From an uncultured Veillonellaceae bacterium (GTDB lineage: Bacteria; Bacillota; Negativicutes; Selenomonadales; Selenomonadaceae), in contig ONCF01000028.1 in the NCBI GenBank assembly GCA_900316275.1, forward strand, positions 1-39,235: DNA of 39,235 nt. Reading direction: 5' to 3'. Positions 7,842 through 16,168 of this stretch are shown piece by piece. A program made the translations under genes and the position numbers. The number at the start of each line of letters is the position of its first letter. Within the stretch, counting starts at the first letter, position 1. The notes under the pieces were generated by a model that was not told the DNA's origin, ran no database searches, and saw nothing but the letters and a program-made list of their open reading frames with translations.

Positions 7842-8744
7842 ATGAGTATTTTAGCTGATAAAAATACAAAAGTCATCGTGCAGGGCATCACGGGCAAGGC
7901 CGCATCCTTTCACACGAAGGCCATGCTGGAGTATGGCACGCAGATTGTCGCGGGCGTGACACCGGGCAAGGCGGGACAGACCGTGGAGGGGGTGCCTGTC
8001 TACAACACGGTGCGCGATGCTGTAGCGGCGACGGGCGCGACGGCCTCGGTCATCTATGTGCCCGCGCCGTATGCGGCAGACGCTATCATGGAGGCCGTGG
8101 ACGCGGAGCTCGAGCTCGTCGTCTGCATTACGGAGCATATCCCCGTGCAGGACATGGTGAAGGTGCGCCGCTACATGGAGGGCAAACGGACGCGGCTCGT
8201 GGGGCCGAACTGCCCCGGCCTGCTCACGGTCGATGGCTGCAAGCTGGGCATCATCCCCGGCTACATCCATCGCAAGGGGCATGTGGGCGTCATTTCACGC
8301 TCGGGTACGCTGACGTATGAGGCCACGTACCAGCTCACGGCGGCGGGCATTGGCCAGACGACGGCCATCGGTATCGGCGGTGACCCCATCAAGGGCACGG
8401 ATTTCATCGATGCGCTGGAGCTGTTTAACGACGACCCCGACACGTACGCCGTGCTCATGATTGGTGAAATCGGCGGCACGGCCGAGGAGGACGCGGCCAA
8501 ATGGATTCAGGCGCATATGCAAAAGCCGGTCGCAGCCTTTATCGCAGGACGCCAGGCGCCACCGGGCAAGCGCATGGGCCACGCGGGCGCTATCATCGCG
8601 GGCGGCAAGGGCACGGCGGACGATAAAATCCGCGCGCTGAACGCCGTGGGCATCGACGTGGCTGACACCGTGGCGCACATCGGTGACACGGTTGTAGCGA
8701 CGCTGCAGCGTGCGGGCATCTACGACGCGTGCCATACCTGCTGA
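7842..8744 (+). CDS. sucD: Succinyl-CoA synthetase alpha subunit
   Basis: 300 residues, close to the usual 290. The CoA-binding Rossmann domain starts with [14 protein letters not shown]. The phosphorylated active-site His lies in [14 protein letters not shown] near residue 245, and [11 protein letters not shown] is the family's conserved mid-region. It starts 15 bases after sucC, with GAAGGG as ribosome site, so the two subunits are co-transcribed. A strong bidirectional terminator follows. Confidence 0.95.
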   Translation: MSILADKNTKVIVQGITGKAASFHTKAMLEYGTQIVAGVTPGKAGQTVEGVPVYNTVRDAVAATGATASVIYVPAPYAADAIMEAVDAELELVVCITEHIPVQDMVKVRRYMEGKRTRLVGPNCPGLLTVDGCKLGIIPGYIHRKGHVGVISRSGTLTYEATYQLTAAGIGQTTAIGIGGDPIKGTDFIDALELFNDDPDTYAVLMIGEIGGTAEEDAAKWIQAHMQKPVAAFIAGRQAPPGKRMGHAGAIIAGGKGTADDKIRALNAVGIDVADTVAHIGDTVVATLQRAGIYDACHTC

Positions 8745-8802
8745 GACGCGGCATAGTGCAGGCACCGGAGAAATCACGCATATAACTTTATGATGGTACT
8801 AA

Positions 8803-8838
8803 AAAACGGCAGCTGCCTTTGCGGGCAGTTGCCGTTTT
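8803..8838. terminator. Bidirectional terminator between sucD and the LDH-family gene
   Basis: AAAACGGCAGCTGCC (8803-8817) pairs with GGCAGTTGCCGTTTT (8824-8838), with one wobble pair and A/T tracts on both sides. It serves the converging genes. Confidence 0.85.
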
Positions 8839-8862
8839 CGTATATAGCCGAGCGGTGGGATA

Positions 8863-9819
8863 TTATTTGACGCCAGCGCCATCCAGGGCCGAGCGTACAC
8901 TCTTGGCGGCGGCATGGAACTTCTCCAGCTCGTCGTCCGTCAGATGCACTTCGAAGGAGCGCATGATACCGTCAGCGCAAATCATGCGCGGCAGGGACAG
9001 CGCCACGTTGTGCAGGCCATACTCGCCATCGAGGATGGCGGAGCAGGGCAGGATGGAATGCTCATCGTAGAGCACAGCCTTGATGAAGCGGCAGGCTGCC
9101 ATCGCGATACCCGTGTTCGTGAAGCCCTTCTTGTTGATGATGTCATAGGCGACCTGCACGAGCTCGTTCTCGACGGCTTTGCGATCCAGCGGCTCTGTCT
9201 TGTGGAAGTACTCGTCCATATGCTCGAGGCCGAGACCACCGCAGTTGACCGTCGACCAGGCGACGAAAGCGGAGTTGCCGTGCTCACCGAGCACGTAGCC
9301 GTTGATGTTTTTCGGGTCCATCATGTACTTGTTGGCGAGGATGCGGCGGAAACGGTACGTCTCCAGCATCGTGCCCGTGCCGATGATGAGGTTGCGCGGA
9401 TAGTCGAACTCGGAGGCCACGACGTAGGTTGCAACGTCGAGCGGGTTCGTGATCATGATGATGACGGCTTCCTTCGTGTGTTTCACGATTTCGCCGAAGA
9501 CCGAGCGCATGATTTTCGCGTTCGTGCCAGCCAATTTCAGGCGGTCCGGCGTCTCACCCGGGCGGATGGACGGGCCGGCCGTGATGACGATGATGTTCGC
9601 GTCATCGCAGTCGCTGTAGTCGCCGAGATGGAACTTGATGTTCGTGCTGTACACGCAGGACGTAGCATGGCTGGAGTCGAGCGCCTCGCCCTCGGCCTTG
9701 TCCGTGTTCAGGTCGATGAGTGCGATTTCCGAAGCGAGCTGGAAGTCCGCAATCTTGTTCGCGACGGCCGAGCCGACGTTGCTGGCACCGATGACGACGA
9801 TTTTTCTTCTGTTGTTCAT
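8863..9819 (-). CDS. L-2-hydroxyacid dehydrogenase of the lactate/malate dehydrogenase family
   Basis: 318 residues, with GGGGGGT upstream of the ATG complementary to 9817-9819. It is an NAD-dependent LDH/MDH-family enzyme: Rossmann motif at 11-16, Asp36 after the second strand (NAD preference), TNPLDV at 124-129 and the catalytic His180 in GEHGNS. Several positions differ from classical L-lactate dehydrogenase: the motif is GASNVG rather than GxGxxG; the substrate loop reads PSIRPGETPDR rather than QKPGETR, so neither Gln (LDH) nor Arg (MDH) sits at position 102; and LETYR carries Glu153 where the relay Asp is usual. GTGTMLET and GEHGNSAFVAWSTV closely resemble L-2-hydroxyisocaproate dehydrogenase as I remember it. 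The likely reaction is 2-oxoacid reduction with NADH; pyruvate or a bulkier branched 2-oxoacid are both possible. Confidence 0.85.
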   Translation of the reverse strand: MNNRRKIVVIGASNVGSAVANKIADFQLASEIALIDLNTDKAEGEALDSSHATSCVYSTNIKFHLGDYSDCDDANIIVITAGPSIRPGETPDRLKLAGTNAKIMRSVFGEIVKHTKEAVIIMITNPLDVATYVVASEFDYPRNLIIGTGTMLETYRFRRILANKYMMDPKNINGYVLGEHGNSAFVAWSTVNCGGLGLEHMDEYFHKTEPLDRKAVENELVQVAYDIINKKGFTNTGIAMAACRFIKAVLYDEHSILPCSAILDGEYGLHNVALSLPRMICADGIMRSFEVHLTDDELEKFHAAAKSVRSALDGAGVK

Positions 9820-9910
9820 GATACAGATTACCCCCCATGAATAAACACTGGCTCACAGGTCCGCAGTGTGTGGTGCACGGGCTTGTGAAAAATATCCCTA
9901 AGTCCCTTTC

Positions 9911-9939
9911 ATCGTAGCATTATCGCCTGTAAATGTCAA
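9911..9939 (-). promoter_or_regulatory. Promoter of the LDH-family gene
   Basis: On the minus strand TTGACA (9939-9934), a 17-base spacer ending in TGC, and TACGAT (9916-9911): a consensus -35 with an extended -10. The leader is about 90 bases. Confidence 0.65.
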
Positions 9940-10016
9940 TCAAAATCCGTCAAACCTGACAAATTTATAGAGGTTGCCCTGGGCGTTAAGTCATGGTGGC
10001 TTTTTTCGGTCATAGG

Positions 10017-10025
10017 TGGTAGAAT
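10017..10025 (+). promoter_or_regulatory. Possible extended -10 promoter of the mbl-flg run
   Basis: TGG-TAGAAT with no good -35 box at 16-18 bases. It lies about 70 bases before the mbl start. It is the best candidate in the 270-base divergent gap but is weak; no sigma-28 type sequence was seen. Confidence 0.35.
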
Positions 10026-10092
10026 AATGATATTTGATAGCTGATTGCGGCAGCTTGAGCTGCCTTTATATTTGGAAGGGGAAATTACAGAC

Positions 10093-11115
10093 ATGTTTGG
10101 TATGTCCATGGATATTGGTATTGATCTCGGCACAGCGAATGTCATCGTCTACGTCAAGGGCAAGGGCATCGTGCTGCGCGAGCCGTCCGTTGTGGCGGTG
10201 GACCGGGACAGCAACCGCGTGCTGGCTATCGGTGAGGAGGCACGGCGCATGATTGGCCGTACGCCGGGCAACATCGTGGCTATCCGCCCGTTGCGTGAGG
10301 GCGTCATCGCCGACTACGACATCACGGAGAGCATGCTGCGCCATTTCATCGAAAAGGTTGTGGGGCACAGCTTCGTGTTCCGGCCGCGCATTATGATCTG
10401 CATCCCGTCGGGCGTCACGATGGTCGAGCAGCGCGCCGTACAGGAGGCCGCCGAGCAGGCGGGCGCACGCCATACGCAGCTCATCGAGGAGCCGCTGGCC
10501 GCGGCTATGGGTGCCGGCCTCGACATCGTGGAGCCGTGCGGCTCCATGGTTATCGATATTGGCGGCGGCACGACGGATATTGCGGTCATCTCGCTCGGCG
10601 GCATCGTTGACAGCGCAAGCCTGCGCATCGCGGGCGACAAGTTCGACGAGGACATCATCGCCTATGTGAAACGCGAGTTCAACATGATGATTGGCGAGCG
10701 CACGGCCGAGGATATCAAGATGCAGGTCGGTGCGGCCTTCCCCGAGGCGCGCAACGAGAGCATGGATATCCGCGGGCGCGACCTGCTGTCCGGCCTGCCG
10801 AAGACGGTCACGATTACGACGGCACAGGCCGCGAAGGCCATGGAGCAGTCCGTGGGCCGCATCGTCGATTGCGTGAAAAAGGTGCTGGAGGAGACGCCGC
10901 CGGAGCTGGCAGCCGACATCATGGACCGCGGCATTATCATGACGGGCGGCGGCTCCATGCTCTATGGCCTGGACGAGCTCATCCGCCGCGAGACGGAAAT
11001 CCCGACGGCGCTGGCCGACGACCCGCTCTCCTGCGTGGCTCTCGGCTGCGGCAAGGCGCTGGACTCGTTTGGCAAGTTCGACGGCAAAGCTACCAACACT
11101 AAAATGGGAAAATAA
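10093..11115 (+). CDS. mbl: MreB/Mbl-family actin-like cell-shape protein
   Basis: 340 residues, the family's usual length. ATG 10093 has GGAAGGGG at 10073-10081; an in-frame start at 10045 would place extra residues before the family's N-terminus. The actin-fold phosphate-1 motif is DIGIDLGTANV; phosphate-2 is IDIGGGTTDIAV; the adenosine motif is MTGGGSMLYGLD. It polymerises on ATP under the inner membrane and directs elongasome movement. mbl rather than mreB is chosen because the next genes are flgF and flgG, as in the Bacillus subtilis mbl-flhO-flhP order, and because mreC and mreD are absent. About 90 bases separate it from flgF with no terminator, so co-transcription is likely. Confidence 0.9.
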   Translation: MFGMSMDIGIDLGTANVIVYVKGKGIVLREPSVVAVDRDSNRVLAIGEEARRMIGRTPGNIVAIRPLREGVIADYDITESMLRHFIEKVVGHSFVFRPRIMICIPSGVTMVEQRAVQEAAEQAGARHTQLIEEPLAAAMGAGLDIVEPCGSMVIDIGGGTTDIAVISLGGIVDSASLRIAGDKFDEDIIAYVKREFNMMIGERTAEDIKMQVGAAFPEARNESMDIRGRDLLSGLPKTVTITTAQAAKAMEQSVGRIVDCVKKVLEETPPELAADIMDRGIIMTGGGSMLYGLDELIRRETEIPTALADDPLSCVALGCGKALDSFGKFDGKATNTKMGK

Positions 11116-11203
11116 GCAGGAGAATCCAGGCGGAACGTCGAAATAAATATCCAAGTATGGAGGCTTTCAGTTCTTTCTTGCGGAATAGTTGAGGTGAGTG
11201 CAT

Positions 11204-12007
11204 ATGTGGCGTGGCCTGTATACGGCGGCGGCCGGAATGATTACGGAGACGAAACGGACGGACACCATTGCCAACAACCTGGCGAATGTGAATACGAGCG
11301 GTTTCAAGCGTGACGAGGCCATTAACGGCGAGTTTGCGCCCATGCTGCTGCGGCGTATTAATGATACGAAGATGGACCAGAGCGACGTGACGTCGTTCAA
11401 AGGGTTCCATCTGGGCCTGCAGGCGCCGGTCGTCGGCACGCTGGGCCTCGGCTCGTATATCGACGAAATCGCCGTCGACCAGAGCCAGGGCATGCTCGAG
11501 ACGACGGGCAACCCGCTCGACCTCGCCATTACGGGTGAAGGCTGGTTCGCTGTGCAGACGCCAGAGGGCGTGCGCTACACGCGCGACGGCGCCTTTTTCC
11601 GCGGCGCGAACGGCCAGCTGCAGACGGTGCAGGGCCTCGCGGTGCTAGGCGCGAACGGCCAGCCTATCACTATCCCTGCGAATGCCGTGCAGATTTCTTT
11701 CGGCGCAAAGGGCGAGGTGCGTGCGGATAATCAGGTCGTGGGGCAGCTGGCGTTCGTGCAGTTCCCCAATGACCGCCGTGCCATGCTGAAACAGGGCAAC
11801 AACCTCTGGTACCCGCAGGCGGGCGCACAGCCGCAGGCCGCGACGGGCGATATCCAGCAGGGGATGCTCGAGCGCTCGAATGCCAACGTCGTGAACGAGA
11901 TGGTCTCGCTCATCAACAATTACCGCATCTACGAGGCCGGGGCCAAGGCCGTGACGAGCCAGGACGACGCGCTGACGAAGGCAGCTACACAGGTGGGCAA
12001 GGTTTAA
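11204..12007 (+). CDS. flgF: Flagellar proximal-rod protein FlgF (FlhO-like)
   Basis: 267 residues from ATG 11204, with GAGGTGAG just upstream; a GTG at 11198 is in frame but overlaps that site. MWRGLYTAAAGM and NNLANVNTSGFKRDE are the N-terminal rod/hook signature. The central part carries DLAITGEGWFAV and YTRDGAFF, and the C-terminal helix has SNANVVNEMVSLINNYRIYEA, ending in the family's heptad region. It forms part of the rod that crosses the periplasm. The neighbours, mbl before and flgG after, fit both the Bacillus flhO position and the Gram-negative flgFG pair. Confidence 0.92.
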   Translation: MWRGLYTAAAGMITETKRTDTIANNLANVNTSGFKRDEAINGEFAPMLLRRINDTKMDQSDVTSFKGFHLGLQAPVVGTLGLGSYIDEIAVDQSQGMLETTGNPLDLAITGEGWFAVQTPEGVRYTRDGAFFRGANGQLQTVQGLAVLGANGQPITIPANAVQISFGAKGEVRADNQVVGQLAFVQFPNDRRAMLKQGNNLWYPQAGAQPQAATGDIQQGMLERSNANVVNEMVSLINNYRIYEAGAKAVTSQDDALTKAATQVGKV

Positions 12008-12025
12008 AGTTTAACCTGCTTTTTA

Positions 12026-12081
12026 GCCCAAAGATTTAAGTCTTGGGCGGCAACTGTCGATAGAACAAGTAGAGACAGTTG
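12026..12081 (+). other. Two adjacent hairpins in the flgF-flgG gap
   Basis: GCCCAAAGA/TCTTGGGC (12026-12034 with 12041-12048) is followed by CAACTGTC/GACAGTTG (12051-12058 with 12074-12081). Neither is followed by a T-run, so they are not ordinary terminators. They may protect or process mRNA ends between the two cistrons. Confidence 0.5.
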
Positions 12082-12115
12082 GTATATAGCGACAGAATAT
12101 AGGAGGCATCTCACT

Positions 12116-12910
12116 ATGATGAGAGCACTGTGGTCCGCCGCCTCGGGTATGAAGGGGCAGCAGACGAATATGGATGTTATCTCGAATAACATCGCGAATG
12201 TCAACACGTTCGGTGGCAAGAAAGTCCGCGCGGAGTTCCAGGATCTGCTGTATCAGCGCCTGCGCGACGCCGGTGCGAACAGCGGCGCGGACAGCCAGTA
12301 TCCGACGGGCCTGCAGGTCGGTCTCGGCACGCGCGTCGCGGCCACGAACCGTATCTTTACGCAGGGCTCGCTGCAGACGACGGACAATCCGACGGATGTC
12401 GGTATCGAGGGCGAGGGCTTCTTCCGCATCACGATGCCGGATGGCACGACGGCCTATACGCGCGATGGCTCGTTCAAGGTTGACGAGACACGCCGCCTCG
12501 TGACGACGGATGGTTACCCGCTGGCGGACGGCATTACGTTTGACCAGACGGCACCGCTCGACTCCATCGTCATCTCGCAGGACGGCAGTGTCTGGAACAC
12601 GCCATCCGGTGCTGATGCGCCGCAGCAGGTCGGCCAGATTACGCTCGCACGTTTCGTGAACCCCTCGGGTCTCACGGGTATCGGCAAGAACCTCTTTGTG
12701 GTTTCCGGTGCTTCGGGTGATGCCATTGAGAGCAACCCCGGCGAGGACGGTGCGGGCACACTGGCACAGAGCACGCTGGAGATGTCCAACGTGCAGATTG
12801 TCGAGGAAATGGTCAATATGATTGTTTCCCAGCGCGCCTATGAGTCGAACTCCAAGGCGGTCCAGACGTCTGACTCCATGCTGGAAATCGCCAACGGTCT
12901 GAAACGTTGA
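12116..12910 (+). CDS. flgG: Flagellar distal-rod protein FlgG
   Basis: 264 residues, the standard length. AGGAGG near 12101-12106 serves ATG 12116 or the adjacent ATG 12119. The N-terminal signature is ALWSAASGM and NNIANVNTFGGKK; DVGIEGEGFFRI and YTRDGSFKVD lie in the middle; SNVQIVEEMVNMIVSQRAYE is the C-terminal helix that packs in the rod core. It builds the distal rod, outside FlgF and inside the P and L rings. Its stop overlaps the TTG start of flgA. Confidence 0.95.
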   Translation: MMRALWSAASGMKGQQTNMDVISNNIANVNTFGGKKVRAEFQDLLYQRLRDAGANSGADSQYPTGLQVGLGTRVAATNRIFTQGSLQTTDNPTDVGIEGEGFFRITMPDGTTAYTRDGSFKVDETRRLVTTDGYPLADGITFDQTAPLDSIVISQDGSVWNTPSGADAPQQVGQITLARFVNPSGLTGIGKNLFVVSGASGDAIESNPGEDGAGTLAQSTLEMSNVQIVEEMVNMIVSQRAYESNSKAVQTSDSMLEIANGLKR

Positions 12911-13656
12911 GGCAATTGAAGATTATCGGGGCAGTCATTCTATGCGTGCTATGGGGTGGCTGCCTCTTGTGGCTGTCACCAGTCTGTGCGGCGGCTGCGG
13001 CCCGCTACCCGCAGAGTATCTCGCAGGACTATATGGCGGGGCTGGCGACGGAGAAAATCGAGCAGGCACTCGCGGCGGCGCAGGAGACGCGGCGGCATGA
13101 GCTCAGGCTCGTGCGCCAGCCACAGGCTATGCGGCTGCCTGCCGGGCAGCTCATCTGCGAGGTGGAGCTGCCACACGGTTTGAATTTCAGCGGACAGACG
13201 CCCGTCGTCATCAAGGCCTATGTCGATGACCAGTTCTATCGGCAGGCTGTGCTCTACTATCAGGTGCGGCTCTACGCGCCTGTGCTTGTGGCCACGCATG
13301 ATTTGCAACTCGAGCGCGCGCTCACGGCCGCAGATGTGAAGTGCGAGGAGCGCTGCCTTGAGAATGCGCAGGCCGAGTACCTCACGGACGTAAAAGAACT
13401 CGGGGACAGCGTGCCCATCCGCTTTATCAAGGGCGGTACACTCATTACGCGCAACATGCTCACGACGCCTATCGTCGTGCAGTCGGGGGCACCGGTCAAG
13501 CTCGTCACGCAGCTGAACGGCGTGGCAGTACAGACGGAGGGCGTGGCCATGCAGCGCGGCCGGCGCGGGGCCATCATCCGCGTGCGTAACGCGCGCTCGG
13601 GCAAGGTCCTGCGCGGCAAGGTCATCGATGCGACGACCGTAGAAATAGCCAATTAA
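12907..13656 (+). CDS. flgA: P-ring assembly chaperone FlgA
   Basis: 249 residues from TTG 12907, which overlaps the flgG stop as TTGA; a second TTG at 12916 is also possible and neither has a strong ribosome site, so translation probably depends on coupling. A signal peptide (about residues 1-30, VILCVLWGGCLLWL...CAAAA) sends it to the periplasm. The C-terminal half is a SAF domain: LERALTAADV, GTLITRNML, GAPVKLV and a closing beta region GRRGAIIRVRN with KVLRGKV. FlgA guides FlgI subunits into the P ring around the rod. The P-ring protein flgI lies two genes downstream. Confidence 0.88.
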   Translation: MRQLKIIGAVILCVLWGGCLLWLSPVCAAAAARYPQSISQDYMAGLATEKIEQALAAAQETRRHELRLVRQPQAMRLPAGQLICEVELPHGLNFSGQTPVVIKAYVDDQFYRQAVLYYQVRLYAPVLVATHDLQLERALTAADVKCEERCLENAQAEYLTDVKELGDSVPIRFIKGGTLITRNMLTTPIVVQSGAPVKLVTQLNGVAVQTEGVAMQRGRRGAIIRVRNARSGKVLRGKVIDATTVEIAN

Positions 13657-13701
13657 CAGACCGGTCACAGACTGGTTTTATCGAGATATGAGGTGTTGGC
13701 G

Positions 13702-14304
13702 ATGCAGAAACAAGGCAAACGTATCGCGCTCGCCCTGGCCATTCTGGCGGGGACGGCGGGCGCGCTGGCCCCTGTGGCCAGTGCCCAGTCGCTCTGGTCG
13801 GACCGCGGCAGTTCGGGCTACAGCATTTTTGCGGACCGCAAGGCGCACGAGGTTGGCGACATTCTGACCATCGTGATTTCCGAGTCCACGACGACCTCGG
13901 CCACGCGCAGCCATGCGAACAGCAAATCCGGCAGCGTAAGCCTGAATGCGGGTGTGGGGATTTTCGATTTCCTGAAAGCGGCCTCCGCGGGCGGCTCGGA
14001 CAGTCAGAAGTCCTCGGGCTCGACGGCGGCGACCGATACCGTGCGCGGCAACGTGACGGTAACGGTCGTGGATGTGCAGCCCAACGGCAATATGACCGTG
14101 GAGGGCACGCAGTCCATCTGGCAGAACAAAGAGGAACACCGCATCACGCTGCGCGGCGTCTGCCGCCAGGACGATGTGACGTCCAGCAACACGATTCCCT
14201 CGACCAAGGTGGCCGATGCGACGGTGCGCTTCGACGGCAAGGGCCCGCTGAACGCCAAGCAGCGGCAGGGCATTTTGACACAGATTTTCAATATCCTGTT
14301 CTAA
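13702..14304 (+). CDS. flgH: Flagellar L-ring protein FlgH
   Basis: 200 residues from ATG 13702, with a GAGG at 13689-13693; an in-frame GTG at 13693 overlaps that site. After a signal peptide (about 28 residues, cleavage near ASA-QSLW) the mature part has the family features SLWSDRG, VGDILTIVISEST, the GNVTVTVVDV and NGNMTVEGTQ segment, and the C-terminal ILTQIFNILF. It forms the ring in the outer membrane. Unlike enterobacterial FlgH, no lipobox cysteine is present at the cleavage site. It lies between flgA and flgI with short gaps. Confidence 0.92.
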   Translation: MQKQGKRIALALAILAGTAGALAPVASAQSLWSDRGSSGYSIFADRKAHEVGDILTIVISESTTTSATRSHANSKSGSVSLNAGVGIFDFLKAASAGGSDSQKSSGSTAATDTVRGNVTVTVVDVQPNGNMTVEGTQSIWQNKEEHRITLRGVCRQDDVTSSNTIPSTKVADATVRFDGKGPLNAKQRQGILTQIFNILF

Positions 14305-14347
14305 GGTACGGCGATTTCATATTGTGTACCGGTGGGAGGATTTTACC

Positions 14348-15463
14348 ATGAAGAAATTCCTGAGTTTACTTTTGGCGCTGTGCTTCTGTGCCGGTCTCGT
14401 ACCGAGCGTGGTGAGTGCCGATGCGGCGGTCACGCGCATCAAGGACGTGGCCAAGGTGCAGGGCGTGCGCAGCAACCAGCTCATGGGCTACGGCCTCGTC
14501 GTCGGCCTGAATGACACGGGTGACTCGACGAGCTCGCTCAACACGGCGCAGTCCGTCGTGAATATGCTGCGGGCCTATGGCATCACGGTGAGCACGGGCC
14601 AGATTAAGGCCAAGAACGTGGCGGCGGTCATGGTCACGGCCACATTGCCGCCGTTCGTGCGCGAGGGCGACACCATAGATGTGACGGTGTCCTCCATCGG
14701 CGATGCAGACAGCGTGCAGGGTGGTACGCTGTTGCAGACACCGCTCAAGGCGGCGAACGGCATCGTCTACGCCGTGGCGCAGGGCGCGGTCTCCACGGGC
14801 GGCTTCATGGCCGGCAACGGTGGCGGCAGCAATGTGCAGAAGAATTTCCCCACGGTCGGCACGACGCCGAACGGCGCCATTGTCGAGCGCACGGTCGAGG
14901 ATGACCTCGGCCAGGACGGCACGCTGGCGCTCTCCATCGCCAATCCCGATTTCACGACGGCTTCGCGCATCGCGGGTGCTATCAACGCACAGTATGGCAG
15001 CGTAGCGAAAGCCACGAACCCCGGCCGCATTGATATCAGCATTCCGGCCTACTACAAGAGCAATGTCGTGGGCTTTATCTCGGGGCTCGAGAATCTGCCC
15101 ATCATGCCGGATAACGTGGCCAAGGTCGTGGTCAACGAGCGCACGGGCACCATCGTTATGGGCGGCAACGTCTCGGTCGATGAGGTAGCCATTACGCAGG
15201 GCGGCCTGTCCATCCACGTGCAGAAAAACAACACGGTGAGCCAGCCTGACCCGCTGAGCTACGGCACGACGGTGACGGCGCGCAACGTGCAAGTCTCGGC
15301 CAAGGATGACAAGTCCAGTACTATCGTGCTGCCGGCTACGACGAATGTGAGCGATATCGTGGGCGCGTTGAACGCCGTGGGCGCGACGCCGCGCGATATC
15401 ATCTCCATCCTGCAGGCTATGAAGTCGGCGGGCGCGCTGCACGCCGAGTTGCAGATTATCTGA
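14348..15463 (+). CDS. flgI: Flagellar P-ring protein FlgI
   Basis: 371 residues, the usual length. GGGAGGA at 14333-14339 marks ATG 14348; an in-frame extension to 14324 crosses this site. A signal peptide (KKFLSLLLALCFCAGLVPSVVSA) precedes the mature start with RIKDVAKVQGVR and NQLMGYGLVVGLNDTGDS, the hallmark of FlgI. VVVNERTGTIVMGGNV and the C-terminal LNAVGATPRDIISILQAMK segment are also typical. It forms the periplasmic ring set in the peptidoglycan layer, assembled with FlgA. It ends 15 bases before flgJ. Confidence 0.95.
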   Translation: MKKFLSLLLALCFCAGLVPSVVSADAAVTRIKDVAKVQGVRSNQLMGYGLVVGLNDTGDSTSSLNTAQSVVNMLRAYGITVSTGQIKAKNVAAVMVTATLPPFVREGDTIDVTVSSIGDADSVQGGTLLQTPLKAANGIVYAVAQGAVSTGGFMAGNGGGSNVQKNFPTVGTTPNGAIVERTVEDDLGQDGTLALSIANPDFTTASRIAGAINAQYGSVAKATNPGRIDISIPAYYKSNVVGFISGLENLPIMPDNVAKVVVNERTGTIVMGGNVSVDEVAITQGGLSIHVQKNNTVSQPDPLSYGTTVTARNVQVSAKDDKSSTIVLPATTNVSDIVGALNAVGATPRDIISILQAMKSAGALHAELQII

Positions 15464-15478
15464 TAGGAGGCGGCGACG

Positions 15479-15997
15479 ATGTATATTGATCCCCTGATGA
15501 CCAGTATGACGGGGTTCCGCACGAATACAACGTCCGCGAGTGCGACGACGGCGGCCGATGCGGCCTCGTTCCAGAGCGCGCTGCAGCAGGCCAAGGATAA
15601 AATGTCGGCCGCGCAGCAGGCGACCAGCACGGACAGCGTCGATAAGACGGCCATGACGAAAAAAGAGCAGCAGCTCAAGCAGGCCTGCAAAGGCTTTGAG
15701 GCCATGTTCCTGACGCTCATGTACCGCCAGATGCGCGCGACGGTGCCGAAGGACCCGCTGTTCGGTGAGTCCAATGCGCAGAAGATTTTCAAAGATATGC
15801 GCGATACACAGCTCATGCAGAATGTGGCGGACGCGGGCGGCATCGGTCTCGCGGACATGCTGTACAAGCAGCTGGCACCATCGGTGCTCAAACAGGCGCA
15901 GGCTCAGGTGCACCACGGTGCAGCAGCGAAGCAGGCCGCGCCAACCACTACGGCGGCAACGGCAGCTGCGGCGCAGGCGTCCGTGGAGGATAAGTAA
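15479..15997 (+). CDS. flgJ: FlgJ-like rod-binding (rod cap) protein without muramidase domain
   Basis: 172 residues. A disordered N-terminus is followed by the rod-binding domain at about 60-135: QACKGFEAMFLTLMYRQM, FKDMRDTQLMQNVA and GIGLADMLYKQL. The C-terminus is a low-complexity Ala/Thr tail. Proteobacterial FlgJ has an added glucosaminidase domain that opens the peptidoglycan for the rod; this protein ends before it, so another enzyme must do that job. TAGGAGG precedes ATG 15479. It is the last gene of the run before the terminator at 16075. Confidence 0.88.
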   Translation: MYIDPLMTSMTGFRTNTTSASATTAADAASFQSALQQAKDKMSAAQQATSTDSVDKTAMTKKEQQLKQACKGFEAMFLTLMYRQMRATVPKDPLFGESNAQKIFKDMRDTQLMQNVADAGGIGLADMLYKQLAPSVLKQAQAQVHHGAAAKQAAPTTTAATAAAAQASVEDK

Positions 15998-16074
15998 GCC
16001 CCAGGAAATGCTGGTTGCGGTGTCAGTGAACCAGCGTCTACTTATGTGTTATTGGCGGCAGCAGTTATGTCTAC

Positions 16075-16107
16075 AGCCTTCCCACACCATGCAGGGAGGG
16101 CTTTTTC
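16075..16107 (+). terminator. Terminator closing the flagellar run
   Basis: AGCCTTCCC (16075-16083) pairs with GGGAGGGCT (16094-16102), with one U-G pair, and is followed by T5. It sits upstream of the best start of the next gene and so argues against a longer reading of that gene. Confidence 0.8.
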
Positions 16108-16168
16108 GTTGCCTGCGGCTCGTTGTGGTTTTGCTTTGGCAGTATGTTTTATTGGAGGTACAGACGTT

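Noticed and set aside
8863-9819. Malate dehydrogenase assignment
   Set aside because: The Arg expected at the specificity position of the substrate loop is missing, and the His region resembles hydroxyisocaproate/lactate dehydrogenases.
12008-12115. c-di-GMP riboswitch between flgF and flgG
   Set aside because: The gap has two hairpins but lacks the conserved sequence blocks of the class I or II c-di-GMP aptamers.
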